From Pseudooctadecabacter sp. (GTDB lineage Bacteria; Pseudomonadota; Alphaproteobacteria; Rhodobacterales; Rhodobacteraceae), in NCBI RefSeq assembly GCF_020627745.1, contig NZ_JAHDGE010000005.1, positions 81,437 through 145,436 of the forward strand: a stretch of DNA of 64,000 nt, written 5' to 3'. Shown here in pieces: positions 24,808 to 33,925 of this stretch (positions are counted from its first letter, which is position 1; each line of letters opens with the position of its first letter). The notes below the pieces were generated by a model, which was not told the origin of the DNA, did no database searches, and saw only the letters and a program-made list of their open reading frames with translations. The translations under genes and the position numbers were made by a program.

Positions 24808-25662
24808 ATGAACGAACACGTCAAAATCCCCGCCCAGTCACAAGACAGTATGCCCGCCCACGAACACGAGATGGACCCCGCCCCCGATTACACGCCGCGC
24901 CACCCCGGCAGCGGCAAACTGAAAGACAAAGTCGCCTTCATCTCTGGCGGTGACAGCGGCATCGGCCGCGCCGTCGCCGTTCTTTTCGCGCGCGAAGGCG
25001 CCAAAGTCGCGATTGCCTACCTTAGCGAAGAGGGCGACGCGGAAAAGACCCGCAAACTGGTCGAGGAAGAGGGCTCCGAGGCGCTTCTGATCAAAGGCGA
25101 CCTTGGCGTCAAAGACAACGCCACAGCGGCCATTGAGCAGACTGTCGAACACTTTGGCAAACTCGACATCGTCATCAACAATGCGGCCCAACAGTGGCTG
25201 GACGAAGACCTGACAGAATTGCACGAAGAGAAGCTGCGGCAGATGTTTGACAGCAATGTCATGTCGTATTTCTTCTGCACACAGGCCGCCCTGCCCCACC
25301 TGTCCGAAGGTGCGGCGATCATCAATACCTCTTCCGTCAACGCTTTTGCGGGCATGGGGTCGCTGATCACCTATTCCACGACGCGCGGGGCGTCGCTGGC
25401 TTTCACCCGCTCGCTCGCCGCCAATCTGGCCGACAAAGGCATCCGCGTGAATTCCGTAGCCCCCGGCCCGATCTGGACGCCGTTCATTCCCGGCACGATG
25501 CCCGCCGAGCAGGTTGAGGATTTCGGGTCCGGCACACCCATGGGCCGCGCGGGCCAGCCATGGGAAGTCGCGACCGCCTTCCTGTTCCTCGCCAGCTCCG
25601 ACGGCAATTACTACACCGGTCAGTGTCTGCATCCCAATGGCGGCATGATCGTTGGGGCATAA
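24808..25662 (+). CDS. SDR oxidoreductase, YghA / stress-related (GsiB-like N-terminus) type
   Basis: The 284-residue protein starts with a hydrophilic N-terminal stretch (DSMPAHEHEMDPAPDYTPRH, about 12-31) followed by the SDR core. TGxxxGIG appears as SGGDSGIGRA near 50, NNAAQQ near 128, and the catalytic YSTTRG near 193 has Arg-containing context instead of the usual YxxxK. GSGTPMGRAGQPWE and the C-terminal TGQCLHPNGG resemble general-stress SDRs such as YhdF/YghA. The YSTTR motif (Y-S-T-T-R) puts Arg where the catalytic Lys is expected, so activity should be checked. It has its own EcfG-like promoter, and the GH13 gene overlaps its end. Confidence 0.85.
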   Translation: MNEHVKIPAQSQDSMPAHEHEMDPAPDYTPRHPGSGKLKDKVAFISGGDSGIGRAVAVLFAREGAKVAIAYLSEEGDAEKTRKLVEEEGSEALLIKGDLGVKDNATAAIEQTVEHFGKLDIVINNAAQQWLDEDLTELHEEKLRQMFDSNVMSYFFCTQAALPHLSEGAAIINTSSVNAFAGMGSLITYSTTRGASLAFTRSLAANLADKGIRVNSVAPGPIWTPFIPGTMPAEQVEDFGSGTPMGRAGQPWEVATAFLFLASSDGNYYTGQCLHPNGGMIVGA

Positions 25663-27211
25663 TCCCCTGCCCGGGGCATGGCCCCCTGCCCCGCTGATAT
25701 ATGAGCTGTACCCGCGTTCCTTTCAGGACAGCGACGGGGACGGCATCGGTGATCTGCCCGGCATTTTGCGCCGGGCAGATTATTTGCGTGATTTGGGGGT
25801 CGATGCGGTCTGGGTCTGCCCCTTCATGCCCTCCCCTTGGGTCGATGGCGGCTATGACGTGACGGACTATTGCGCCATTCACCCCACGCTGGGCACGATG
25901 GACGATTGGGGCAAGCTGGTAGCAGCCCTGCATGATCGCGGCCTTCGGGTGATGATTGATCTGGTGTTGAACCACACCTCGGACCAGCACCCGTGGTTCG
26001 AAAAGTCAGCCAATCGCGAAGACGGTTATGTTGACCACTACGTCTGGCGCGATGCCAAAGACACCGGCGCACCGCCCACCAACTGGATCGGGCGGTTTGG
26101 CAATCTGGCCTGGACGTGGGACCACCGCCGTCAGCAATACTACCTTCACAATTACATGTCCGCCCAGCCCGCCCTGAACCTGCGGTGCCCTCGCGTGCAG
26201 GACGACGTGCAGCGCATCTTCGCCTTCTGGCGCGATCACGGGGTGGATGGTTTCCGGCTTGATGCCGTCACAACCTATTTGTGCGACGAAGATTTCCGCG
26301 ACAATCCCCCCGCGTCCCCCGACGTGCGCGCTAAAATGGATGGGGAGCCATTCCTTCCCTACGTTTGGCAGGACCACATTCACGACTTTCTGCCCGGCGA
26401 CGGGGCCGCCTATTGCGATCACCTGCGCGCCTGGGCCGGGGACGACGCCTATCTGCTGGGTGAGGTCGGAACCGGCAACCAATCCATCGAAGTTTGCAAC
26501 GATTTCACCGCCACCGGACGTCTGAACGCGGGCTATGTGGTCGATCTGGCACAGTTCGGTTTTAGCGCAGATGTCGCCGCCGACATGATGACCCGCCGTA
26601 CCACCCCAACAGGGCTCGCGTGGTGGACAGGCAGCCACGACCGCGCGCGCCAGCCCAAAGGCCCCGATGATCCCGAAGCGCGGTTGCAACTGATGTTTCT
26701 TGCCCTCATGCCCGGCCCGGCGCTGGTTTATCAGGGACAGGAACTGGGCCTGCCCCAGCCAAAGCTGACCCGGGACGATACCACTGATCCCTATGACCTC
26801 GCCTTCTGGCCTGATGGCCCCGGTCGCGAAGGGGCGCGTGTACCTTTGCCGTGGACGCAGGCCGACGGCTGGGGCTTTACGACCGGTGCGCCATGGCTGC
26901 CCATGCGTTGGTCAAAAGGACACGACGTGCAGGCCCAAACGGAAGACGACACCAGTGTTCTGTCCTTCGCGCGGCAGGTCTTTGCCCTGAGACGTGATCT
27001 GGATCTTGGATCCCTGCCCGCTGTAAATTGGTCTCGTGAGGGGCAAATCCTTACCCTCACTGCCGACCGCTTCATGACCGTTTTCAATTTCGGGGATACG
27101 GATGCGGACAGCGGGCGGGATGATGCGCCCAGCGTGACATCGGCTCCGCCCGCGACAGAAACGTGGGACGGCACCTTACCCCCCCGGACTGCCGCGCTGT
27201 GGCGTCTATAA
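25652..27211 (+). CDS. GH13 alpha-glucosidase / alpha-amylase-family glycosidase
   Basis: The 519-residue protein has the GH13 blocks in order: IYELYPRSFQDSDGDGIGDL (15-34), VMIDLVLNHTS near 102, GFRLDAV (nucleophile Asp) near 208, LLGEVGT (acid Glu) near 270 and TGSHDRAR near 325, where other members have NHD. It is likely an oligo-alpha-glucosidase acting on small glucosides; trehalose or maltose hydrolysis is possible next to otsBA. The TTG at 25652 is the only plausible start seen and overlaps the SDR stop by 11 bases, so translational coupling is likely. No signal peptide, so it is cytoplasmic. Confidence 0.87.
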   Translation: MGHNPLPGAWPPAPLIYELYPRSFQDSDGDGIGDLPGILRRADYLRDLGVDAVWVCPFMPSPWVDGGYDVTDYCAIHPTLGTMDDWGKLVAALHDRGLRVMIDLVLNHTSDQHPWFEKSANREDGYVDHYVWRDAKDTGAPPTNWIGRFGNLAWTWDHRRQQYYLHNYMSAQPALNLRCPRVQDDVQRIFAFWRDHGVDGFRLDAVTTYLCDEDFRDNPPASPDVRAKMDGEPFLPYVWQDHIHDFLPGDGAAYCDHLRAWAGDDAYLLGEVGTGNQSIEVCNDFTATGRLNAGYVVDLAQFGFSADVAADMMTRRTTPTGLAWWTGSHDRARQPKGPDDPEARLQLMFLALMPGPALVYQGQELGLPQPKLTRDDTTDPYDLAFWPDGPGREGARVPLPWTQADGWGFTTGAPWLPMRWSKGHDVQAQTEDDTSVLSFARQVFALRRDLDLGSLPAVNWSREGQILTLTADRFMTVFNFGDTDADSGRDDAPSVTSAPPATETWDGTLPPRTAALWRL

Positions 27212-27331
27212 TGGGATGGTCCGCGCGGCCAACGGTGCGCACAAGGCCGGTACACCCACGAAAGGGCTGAGGTTATGTCGCAGTCCAAACCAGAGTGTGG
27301 TGCTTGGCGGAAAGATTGACCCAGTGAAAGC

Positions 27332-27361
27332 AAAAAGCCCCGCCGTTTCAGGCGGGGCTTT
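27332..27361. terminator. Bidirectional terminator between GH13 and the peptide ABC operon
   Basis: AAGCCCCGCC (27335-27344) pairs perfectly with GGCGGGGCTT (27351-27360) over a 6-base loop. An A-run on the left serves as T-run for the minus strand. Both converging units end here. Confidence 0.85.
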
Positions 27362-27382
27362 CCAAGTTTTCTGTCAGGCGAT

Positions 27383-28933
27383 TTACGCCACTGACCAACG
27401 TTCCGCCATGCGGGCGTTGTCCATCTGCCAGAGGTTACCGACCGTGTCAGGGGACATGATCCGGTTGTTCACGGCCTGAACATAGTTCGCGAACATCGGG
27501 ATCAGAACACCGCCCTCGTCACGCAGGATCTGCTGCATTTCGAAGTACTGTTCCTGACGCTTGTCGGTGTCGAGTTCGGCACGCGCGCTCAGCAAAAGTT
27601 CCTGGAACCGCGCGCTGTCGTCGCTTCCCCACTGGCTGTCGTTCCATGGCACACCTTCTTCATAGGCGGTTGCGAACATCCAGTCTTCGGTCGCACGACC
27701 GGACCAGTAGCAGGCGCAGAACGGCTTGTTCAGCCAAACGTTGGACCAGTAACCGTCGGATGGTTCCTGGATTACGTTGATGTTGATGCCAGCTGCCGCT
27801 GCGGACGACTGGAACAACTGACCCGCGTCAACCGCGCCTTCGAATGCTGCGTTGGACGCAGAGAATTCGATGTCGAGGCTGTCGAGGCCTGCCTGCTGCA
27901 GATAGAACTTCGCCTGATCGGGATCGTATTCCAGCTGCTCCATCTCGGCATGGTAGTACTGGTTTGCGGGGCCGATTGGCGTGTCGTTGCCGACCGCGCC
28001 ATGACCCAGCAGGATCTTATCGACCAGTTCCTGACGGTTGATGCCGTACTTCAGCGCCTTACGCACGTTAACATCGTTGTAAGGGGAAACGTCGGTCAGC
28101 ATTGGCATGGAGTAGTGCTGGTTGCCGGTGACTTCCTGAATGCGCAGCGCAGGGTTGGCGCGCAACAGGCTTTCGGTTTTGAAGTCGATCCGGTTGATCG
28201 TATCGACCTGACCGGTCATCAGCGCGTTCATACGGGCTGTGTTGTCGTTGATGGCGATGTATTCAATCTCATCAAAGAAGCCGGCGCTGTCGCCTTTGTA
28301 GTGATCTGCGTAACGGCTTGCGGTCATCCGCACACCTGGGTCGAATGTTTCGACCTTGTACAGGCCCGTACCGATCCCTTGTGCGATGGCCTCTTCGATC
28401 TGGCCTGCTGGATACATCACGATGTGATAGTCAGACATCAGATAGGGGAAGTCAGCGTTGCCAGCGGCAAGCACGAATTCAACCTGCGTGTCGGACAGCT
28501 TGTTCATCTCGGTGATGGCTTCGACGATTGGCTTGGCCGCGGACTTGGAGTCCTCACCCACGTGCATCTGAAGCGATTCGATCACGTCATCCGCGCCAAA
28601 GGACTTGCCGTTGTGGAACGTCACGCCGGAGCGCAGGTTGAACGTCCATGTTTTCGCATCAGCCGAGGCTTCCCAGCTTTCGGCGAGTTCGCCAACCAAC
28701 GATCCGTCTGCCGCAACTTCTGTCAGGCAGTCAAAGACAGCGCCGTGACAGGATGCGATCATGAAGATGTCGGAATGTGTCCGCGCATCCCAGCTGTCGG
28801 ATGTGTTTGCTCCACCCAGACCCGCTGTCAGTTTACCGCCGCGCGTTTGCGCGCGCAGGGGCAGGCCTGTCGCCGCCAGAACGCCGGCTGCGACACCGGA
28901 TTGCAACAATCCACGTCTGCTAATTCCATACAT
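27383..28933 (-). CDS. Peptide-type ABC transporter substrate-binding protein (SBP family 5)
   Basis: The 516-residue protein begins with a twin-arginine signal (SRRGLLQSG, then a hydrophobic stretch ending LPLRAQ), indicating folded export to the periplasm. The body has the family 5 features LAESWEASADAKTWTFNLRSGVTFHNG-like near 85-110 and DVNVRKALKYGINRQELV near 280. Family 5 proteins bind dipeptides, oligopeptides, nickel or opines; the ligand cannot be read here. It is the last gene of the permease-permease-ATPase-SBP operon, 46 bases after the ATPase. Confidence 0.92.
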   Translation of the reverse strand: MYGISRRGLLQSGVAAGVLAATGLPLRAQTRGGKLTAGLGGANTSDSWDARTHSDIFMIASCHGAVFDCLTEVAADGSLVGELAESWEASADAKTWTFNLRSGVTFHNGKSFGADDVIESLQMHVGEDSKSAAKPIVEAITEMNKLSDTQVEFVLAAGNADFPYLMSDYHIVMYPAGQIEEAIAQGIGTGLYKVETFDPGVRMTASRYADHYKGDSAGFFDEIEYIAINDNTARMNALMTGQVDTINRIDFKTESLLRANPALRIQEVTGNQHYSMPMLTDVSPYNDVNVRKALKYGINRQELVDKILLGHGAVGNDTPIGPANQYYHAEMEQLEYDPDQAKFYLQQAGLDSLDIEFSASNAAFEGAVDAGQLFQSSAAAAGININVIQEPSDGYWSNVWLNKPFCACYWSGRATEDWMFATAYEEGVPWNDSQWGSDDSARFQELLLSARAELDTDKRQEQYFEMQQILRDEGGVLIPMFANYVQAVNNRIMSPDTVGNLWQMDNARMAERWSVA

Positions 28934-28979
28934 ATTTTAGTCTCCCTAGTTTTATGACGCTTATTTTACGCCGATTCGG

Positions 28980-30623
28980 TCACATTTTATCAACAGCGGC
29001 ATCGCCGATGTTTTCAACGCCCCGTTCTTTCAACAAATCCGTCAGCCAATCGGGGTCCATTTCAGGAACCGAACTGAGAAGCAGATCTGTGTAGGCATGG
29101 TGCGGAGGCGTAAACATTTCGGTCTTCGGACCTTGCTCCACGACTTTGCCATCCTTCATTACCACAACCTCGTCCGCGATGGATTTCACAGTCGCGAGAT
29201 CGTGGGTGATAAACATATACGACAGCCCGAGGGTGTCCTGCAAATCGGCCAAAAGACGCAGGATGCCTTCGGCAACCAACTGATCGAGGGCTGACGTGAC
29301 CTCATCACAGATGATGAACTTCGGCTCTGCAGCCAGCGCACGGGCAATCCCGATCCGTTGTTTCTGCCCACCCGACAATTCAGACGGCAAGCGGTTGTAG
29401 TACTGTGACGGCTCCAACTCGATCTGGTCGAGGAGTTCATTCACACGTTCGCGTTTCTTCGCCCCACGCAGGCCGCCGTAGAATTGCACGGGCCGTCCGA
29501 TGATCTCACCAATGGTTTTGCGCGGGTTCAGGGCCGTGTCGGCCATCTGATAAATCATCTGCGCCTGACGCAACTGATCCTTGGTGCGTTTGCGATAATC
29601 GGCGGGCAGGACCTCTCCGTCGAATGCAATTTCGCCCATGCGTGGCGGCAGCAGGCCAGTGATGCACCGCGCCGTCGTTGACTTGCCCGACCCGGATTCA
29701 CCCACCACGGCAACCGTGCGACCGGCGTGAATGTCAAAGCTGACATCGTGCAACACGTCCGTGGTGCCATAGGCCGCCGTAATATTGCGGACGGATACAA
29801 CGGGCACCGCATCATCGGGCGGAGGGGGTTGCTGTGGGCGTTGGAATTCGCGAACCGCCCACAGAGATTTGGTGTAGTCTTCCTTGGGTGCGGATAGCAT
29901 CGTGCGCGTGTCCGCCTCCTCGACCTCATCACCCCGCAAGAGCACTTTGATCTTGTCAGCCATCTGCGCCACCACGGCGAGGTCATGGGTAATATAGATC
30001 GCGGCGGTATCAAACTCCTCTACGATCTCGCGGATCGCGGCGAGGACTTCGATCTGCGTTGTCACATCCAGCGCCGTTGTTGGCTCGTCAAAGATGATCA
30101 GGTCGGGGCGACATGACATGGCCATAGCAGTCATGGCGCGCTGCAACTGACCGCCGGATACCTGATGCGGATAGCGAAATCCGATCTCGTCCGGGTTGGG
30201 CAAACGCAGCTTGCGATATAGTTCAATGCCGTCTTCAACACTGGCACTGCGATTGCTGACACCATGCTGAACGGGGGCTTCCGTGTGCTGGTCGATCAGC
30301 TTGTGCGCAGGGTTGAAGGATGCCGCAGCCGACTGTGCTACATAGGCAATGCGCTTGCCGAAAAGGCTGCGTTTGGTCGCGGCAGAGGCATTGACCAGAT
30401 CGATGCCGTCGAACTCCACAGTGCCGTCCGAAATGCGGACACCGTCACGGGTGTATCCCATCGCCGCCAAACCGATGGTCGATTTGCCGGCACCGGATTC
30501 CCCGATCAACCCGAGGACTTCGCCCTTGTTCAATTCAAGGTCGACACCGTTGATGATCGGATTCCATGTCTCATCCGAACGGCCTTCGATCTTGAGGCCC
30601 TTGATGGTCAGCAAACGGCTCAT
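28980..30623 (-). CDS. Peptide ABC transporter, fused double ATPase (DppD-DppF type)
   Basis: The 547-residue protein contains two complete nucleotide-binding domains. The first has GESGAGKST near 42, signature SGGQLQRA near 165 and LIIFDEPT. The second has GESGSGKST near 316, SGGQKQRIGIARA near 430 and FIICDEVTSALD. Each half is of the oligopeptide/dipeptide importer type, so one gene replaces the usual DppD and DppF pair. It energises the permeases upstream. Its start overlaps the stop of the permease gene by ATGA. Confidence 0.93.
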   Translation of the reverse strand: MSRLLTIKGLKIEGRSDETWNPIINGVDLELNKGEVLGLIGESGAGKSTIGLAAMGYTRDGVRISDGTVEFDGIDLVNASAATKRSLFGKRIAYVAQSAAASFNPAHKLIDQHTEAPVQHGVSNRSASVEDGIELYRKLRLPNPDEIGFRYPHQVSGGQLQRAMTAMAMSCRPDLIIFDEPTTALDVTTQIEVLAAIREIVEEFDTAAIYITHDLAVVAQMADKIKVLLRGDEVEEADTRTMLSAPKEDYTKSLWAVREFQRPQQPPPPDDAVPVVSVRNITAAYGTTDVLHDVSFDIHAGRTVAVVGESGSGKSTTARCITGLLPPRMGEIAFDGEVLPADYRKRTKDQLRQAQMIYQMADTALNPRKTIGEIIGRPVQFYGGLRGAKKRERVNELLDQIELEPSQYYNRLPSELSGGQKQRIGIARALAAEPKFIICDEVTSALDQLVAEGILRLLADLQDTLGLSYMFITHDLATVKSIADEVVVMKDGKVVEQGPKTEMFTPPHHAYTDLLLSSVPEMDPDWLTDLLKERGVENIGDAAVDKM

Positions 30624-31822
30624 TCTTTTAGCCCCGATGATTTGTGCAGCATCCAGTCAACCACGAAGTTCACAGCAACGGTAAGCAAGGCAATGGCACC
30701 TGCAGCCAGCAGCGGCGCGACAGCGGCGGTGGGCGCAAACGCCGCAAAATTGATGAAGGGCGCAAGGTCACGGACCATCGTGCCCCAGTCGGCCAAGGGT
30801 GGCTGAATACCCACACCCAAGAACGACAAGGCGGCAATCGTCAGGAAGACAAAGCAGAACCGCAGGCCAAATTCGGCCAGCAGCGGCGCCATGGCATTGG
30901 GCAGGATTTCCTTGAACACCAGATAACCCAGACCCTCACCCCGCAGTTTGGCGGCCTCGATATAGTCCATGACAACGATGTTCAGACCCACAGCGCGCGC
31001 CAGTCGGTAGACCCGGGTGCTGTCGATCACCGCGATGATCAAAACCATAAAGATCGTCAGTGGCACGCCCAGTTCGTTGGCCCATACGGATGCAATGGTC
31101 ATCAACAATAGCGCAAAGATCAGCGATGGGATCGCCATCAGAACGTCAACACCGCGCGACAACAACTGATCCAGCCAGCCCTGCAACGTCGCCGCCAGAA
31201 AACCCAAGGACCCCCCGATAAAGAACGCCAGACAGGTGGTGATAAATGCGATGCCAACCGTGTTCTGCGCGCCGTAAATCAGACGGCTCAAAATATCGCG
31301 GCCAATCTGGTCGGTCCCTAGCGGATAATCGGGGTTGCCCCCAATGGCAGGATCACCGCCGGCCATCACATTGGCAGCCCCCAGAATTTCGGCCTGACCA
31401 TAGGGCGCGATGGCACCGGCAAAAACCGCCACGACCGCATAGATGATGATAACCAAGATACCAAACGCCGCCGTCAAAGGCATCGACCGGAACAGCTTTT
31501 TCGTACCTTCGGTCCCGACCATGCGGCCCAACAGACGGAACAGGAACGCAGCAATCGCCGCGATGATGAACCCCTGAACAGCCCAACGGAAGAACACCAC
31601 GCCTGCGTTTGGCACGCCGGTGTCCAGCACCTTGGGTTGGAAATAGTAATAGATCGCCCAAATGAACAACGCGGCGGCAAGGACATATCCGAAGGCTACA
31701 CCAAAGGTCATATCGCGGAAGCGTGGCGCATTGCCCGTCGCCGTCTGACCTGCAAAGCGGAACACGTAGGCGCCAACAAAAAGCGCAACGAGGAGTGCTG
31801 CAAAAATCATCAAGCCGCTCAT
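30620..31822 (-). CDS. Peptide ABC transporter permease, DppC type with extra N-terminal membrane segments
   Basis: The 400-residue protein is longer than ordinary DppC (about 290-300). Residues from about 150 carry the standard permease: YPLGTDQIGRDILSRLIYGA, then the EAA loop DYIEAAKLRGEGLGYLVFKEILPNA near 300. The first 125 residues add about three extra hydrophobic segments (5-24, 42-62, 78-98) absent from the classical family. It overlaps the DppB-type gene upstream (ATGA) and the ATPase downstream (ATGA). Confidence 0.88.
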   Translation of the reverse strand: MSGLMIFAALLVALFVGAYVFRFAGQTATGNAPRFRDMTFGVAFGYVLAAALFIWAIYYYFQPKVLDTGVPNAGVVFFRWAVQGFIIAAIAAFLFRLLGRMVGTEGTKKLFRSMPLTAAFGILVIIIYAVVAVFAGAIAPYGQAEILGAANVMAGGDPAIGGNPDYPLGTDQIGRDILSRLIYGAQNTVGIAFITTCLAFFIGGSLGFLAATLQGWLDQLLSRGVDVLMAIPSLIFALLLMTIASVWANELGVPLTIFMVLIIAVIDSTRVYRLARAVGLNIVVMDYIEAAKLRGEGLGYLVFKEILPNAMAPLLAEFGLRFCFVFLTIAALSFLGVGIQPPLADWGTMVRDLAPFINFAAFAPTAAVAPLLAAGAIALLTVAVNFVVDWMLHKSSGLKE

Positions 31823-32805
31823 TTCGGGTGCCTCAGACGTGGGTTGGACACGATCGACAAGATGTCAGCGGTCAGGTTCAACAGGATATAGGCAGCGGCA
31901 AAGATCAGGCAGCACGCCTGCACAACAGGGATGTCGCGTATTTTTACGCTGTCGACGAAAAGCTGGCCGATACCGGGATAGACAAAGACCACCTCGACCA
32001 CGACCACACCAGTGATCAGATAGGCGAGGTTCAGCGCGATCACGTTGATGATCGGCGCCAGCGCATTGGGCAGCGCGTGCTTTACGATCACGCGCATCGG
32101 GCTCAGCCCCTTCAGGCGCGCCATTTCAATATAGGGCGATGCCAGCAAGTTGATGATCGCGGCACGCGTCATCCGCATCATATGCGCGGTCACAACCAAG
32201 GTCAGCGTCAGGGCGGGCAGCATGGATTTTTCCAGCCGCTCGGAAAACGGCATTCCGTCAAAAATGTTCGACAGGCTCGGGAAGATCGGGTTCAGCACGG
32301 CGAGGAACAGGATCAGGATATAGGCCATGAAAAATTCAGGGCTCGAGATTGAGCTGAGAGTGAACATGTTCGCGGCTTTGTCGAACGCTGTATTGCGATA
32401 GAGCGCCGCCAGAATGCCCAAGGTCACCGCCAAGGGCACCGCAATACAGGCCGTCACCGTTGCAAGAAACATCGTGTTCGACAAACGTGGTGCAATTTGT
32501 TCAGCCACGGTCACAGACCCCGCGCCGCCGAAATTCGCAAAGTTCAACTGCGCGAAACTGGTGCCCAAATCAAACGTCAGCATCCCCATGAGCCATTCAA
32601 AATAGCGCACGATCAAAGGCTGATCCAATCCAAGGTCTTCTCTGATTTTGGCGACAGATTCCGGTGTAGCGCCCTGTCCCAGGATTGCTTCAGCAAAATC
32701 GCCAGGAAGCAGATTGACGGCGACAAAGATCACTATTGAGACCACGAAAAGCGTCACGAGGCCCAGCCCCAAACGCTGAAGAATTATTCGTAAGAGAGAT
32801 GACAA
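31819..32805 (-). CDS. Peptide ABC transporter permease, DppB type
   Basis: The 328-residue membrane protein begins with the DppB-style N-terminal segment (LGLGLVTLFVVSIVIFVAVNLLPGD). It has the binding-protein-dependent permease core with the EAA-type loop ARLKGLSPMRVIVKHALPNA near 230-250. It forms the import channel with the DppC-type partner and is the first gene of the operon. A perfect inverted repeat lies 9 bases upstream of its start and could be an operator. Confidence 0.9.
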   Translation of the reverse strand: MSSLLRIILQRLGLGLVTLFVVSIVIFVAVNLLPGDFAEAILGQGATPESVAKIREDLGLDQPLIVRYFEWLMGMLTFDLGTSFAQLNFANFGGAGSVTVAEQIAPRLSNTMFLATVTACIAVPLAVTLGILAALYRNTAFDKAANMFTLSSISSPEFFMAYILILFLAVLNPIFPSLSNIFDGMPFSERLEKSMLPALTLTLVVTAHMMRMTRAAIINLLASPYIEMARLKGLSPMRVIVKHALPNALAPIINVIALNLAYLITGVVVVEVVFVYPGIGQLFVDSVKIRDIPVVQACCLIFAAAYILLNLTADILSIVSNPRLRHPK

Positions 32806-32813
32806 ACCTTGTC

Positions 32814-32837
32814 CCCTGATTTCCCTAAGAATCAGGG
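32814..32837. repeat. Inverted repeat upstream of the peptide ABC operon
   Basis: CCCTGATT (32814-32821) and AATCAGGG (32830-32837) are exact inverted copies around an 8-base centre. The repeat lies in the 60-base gap between the iminopeptidase stop and the first permease start, both on the minus strand. No T-run follows, so an operator or RNA hairpin is more likely than a terminator. Confidence 0.5.
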
Positions 32838-32865
32838 TAACGGCTAGGGACCAGCAATCAACCCC

Positions 32866-33852
32866 CTATATTTTGCTGATTTTTGAGACTCCGATGGCTT
32901 TCATCGTCTTCACAAGCTCAGCCGAGATGCCCGGTTCGGACAGCGCGTGACCTGCTTTCCCGACCATCACAAGGCGGCTTGCAGGCCAAAGGCGCGAGAG
33001 GTTGTAGGCGGACACCGGCGGACAGATCATGTCGTATCGGCCCTGAACAATGACGCCGGGTATGTGGGCGATTTTGCCCATATTGGCCAGAATTTGCTGG
33101 TCGTCGGATAGGAAACAACCGTGTGTAAAATAATGATTTTCCAGACGGGCAAAGGCACGAGCATATTCTGCAGGGCCTGACCCCCCGCTGCCTTCGCTTT
33201 CAATCGACGCCAGCGCGTTCTCCCATGCAGCCCACGCGCGGGCGTATCGGGTCTCAAGCATTGTGTCGCCCGAAAATAGCCGCCGGTTATAGGCGGCAAT
33301 CATATCGCCGCGTTCATCAACCGGGATCAGCCCTTCAAATTGCTGCCACAGATCGGGCCAGAAATTTCCCGCGCCGCCGCCATAAAACCATTCCAATTCA
33401 CGCTTGGTGCTTAAAAAGACGCCGCGCAGGATCAAATGAGTGGCACGGGTCGGATGGGCTTGGGCATAGATCAACGCCAGCGTCGCGCCCCAGCTTCCGC
33501 CAAAAACGACCCACCGATCAATGTCCAAAGTCTCCCGGATAAGTTCAATATCCGCCACCAGATGCCATGTCGTGTTGTCGACAACGCTGGCATGGGGCCG
33601 TGACCGACCACAGCCGCGCTGGTCGAACAGAATGATCCGGTAGACGTTCGGGTCGAAGTAGCGGCGCATCATCGGGCTGCACCCGCCCCCCGGCCCGCCG
33701 TGCAAGACCACAACCGGCATCCCATCTGGGTTGCCGCATTGTTCGACATAGACACGGTGCCCGTCACCCACGTCCAGCATCCGCTGGTCAAAGGGATCAA
33801 TGGGCGGAAAAAGATGTGCGCCTGCGCGTTTTTGACCTGAGACCTTGTCCAT
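32866..33852 (-). CDS. pip: Proline iminopeptidase
   Basis: The 328-residue alpha/beta hydrolase has VVVLHGGPGGGCSP near 46-59, FDQRGCGRSRPHA near 74, the nucleophile motif GGSWGATLAL near 113 and a GKAGHALSEPG histidine region near the end. All are hallmarks of the S33 prolyl aminopeptidase family. It removes N-terminal proline from peptides in the cytoplasm. I chose ATG 33852 since the extended frame to 34029 runs antisense into ubiG. It lies just upstream of a peptide importer on the same strand, which fits a role in peptide use. Confidence 0.92.
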   Translation of the reverse strand: MDKVSGQKRAGAHLFPPIDPFDQRMLDVGDGHRVYVEQCGNPDGMPVVVLHGGPGGGCSPMMRRYFDPNVYRIILFDQRGCGRSRPHASVVDNTTWHLVADIELIRETLDIDRWVVFGGSWGATLALIYAQAHPTRATHLILRGVFLSTKRELEWFYGGGAGNFWPDLWQQFEGLIPVDERGDMIAAYNRRLFSGDTMLETRYARAWAAWENALASIESEGSGGSGPAEYARAFARLENHYFTHGCFLSDDQQILANMGKIAHIPGVIVQGRYDMICPPVSAYNLSRLWPASRLVMVGKAGHALSEPGISAELVKTMKAIGVSKISKI

Positions 33853-33925
33853 AACCGACCTATATAGCCCGTAAGATACATTGCCCAGCCAAGCCGGGCC
33901 CACAAAGTCAGTTTCGGAGAACCTC

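Noticed and set aside
27950-28957. 335-residue plus-strand frame antisense to the binding protein
   Set aside because: Shadow of a well-supported ABC binding-protein gene.
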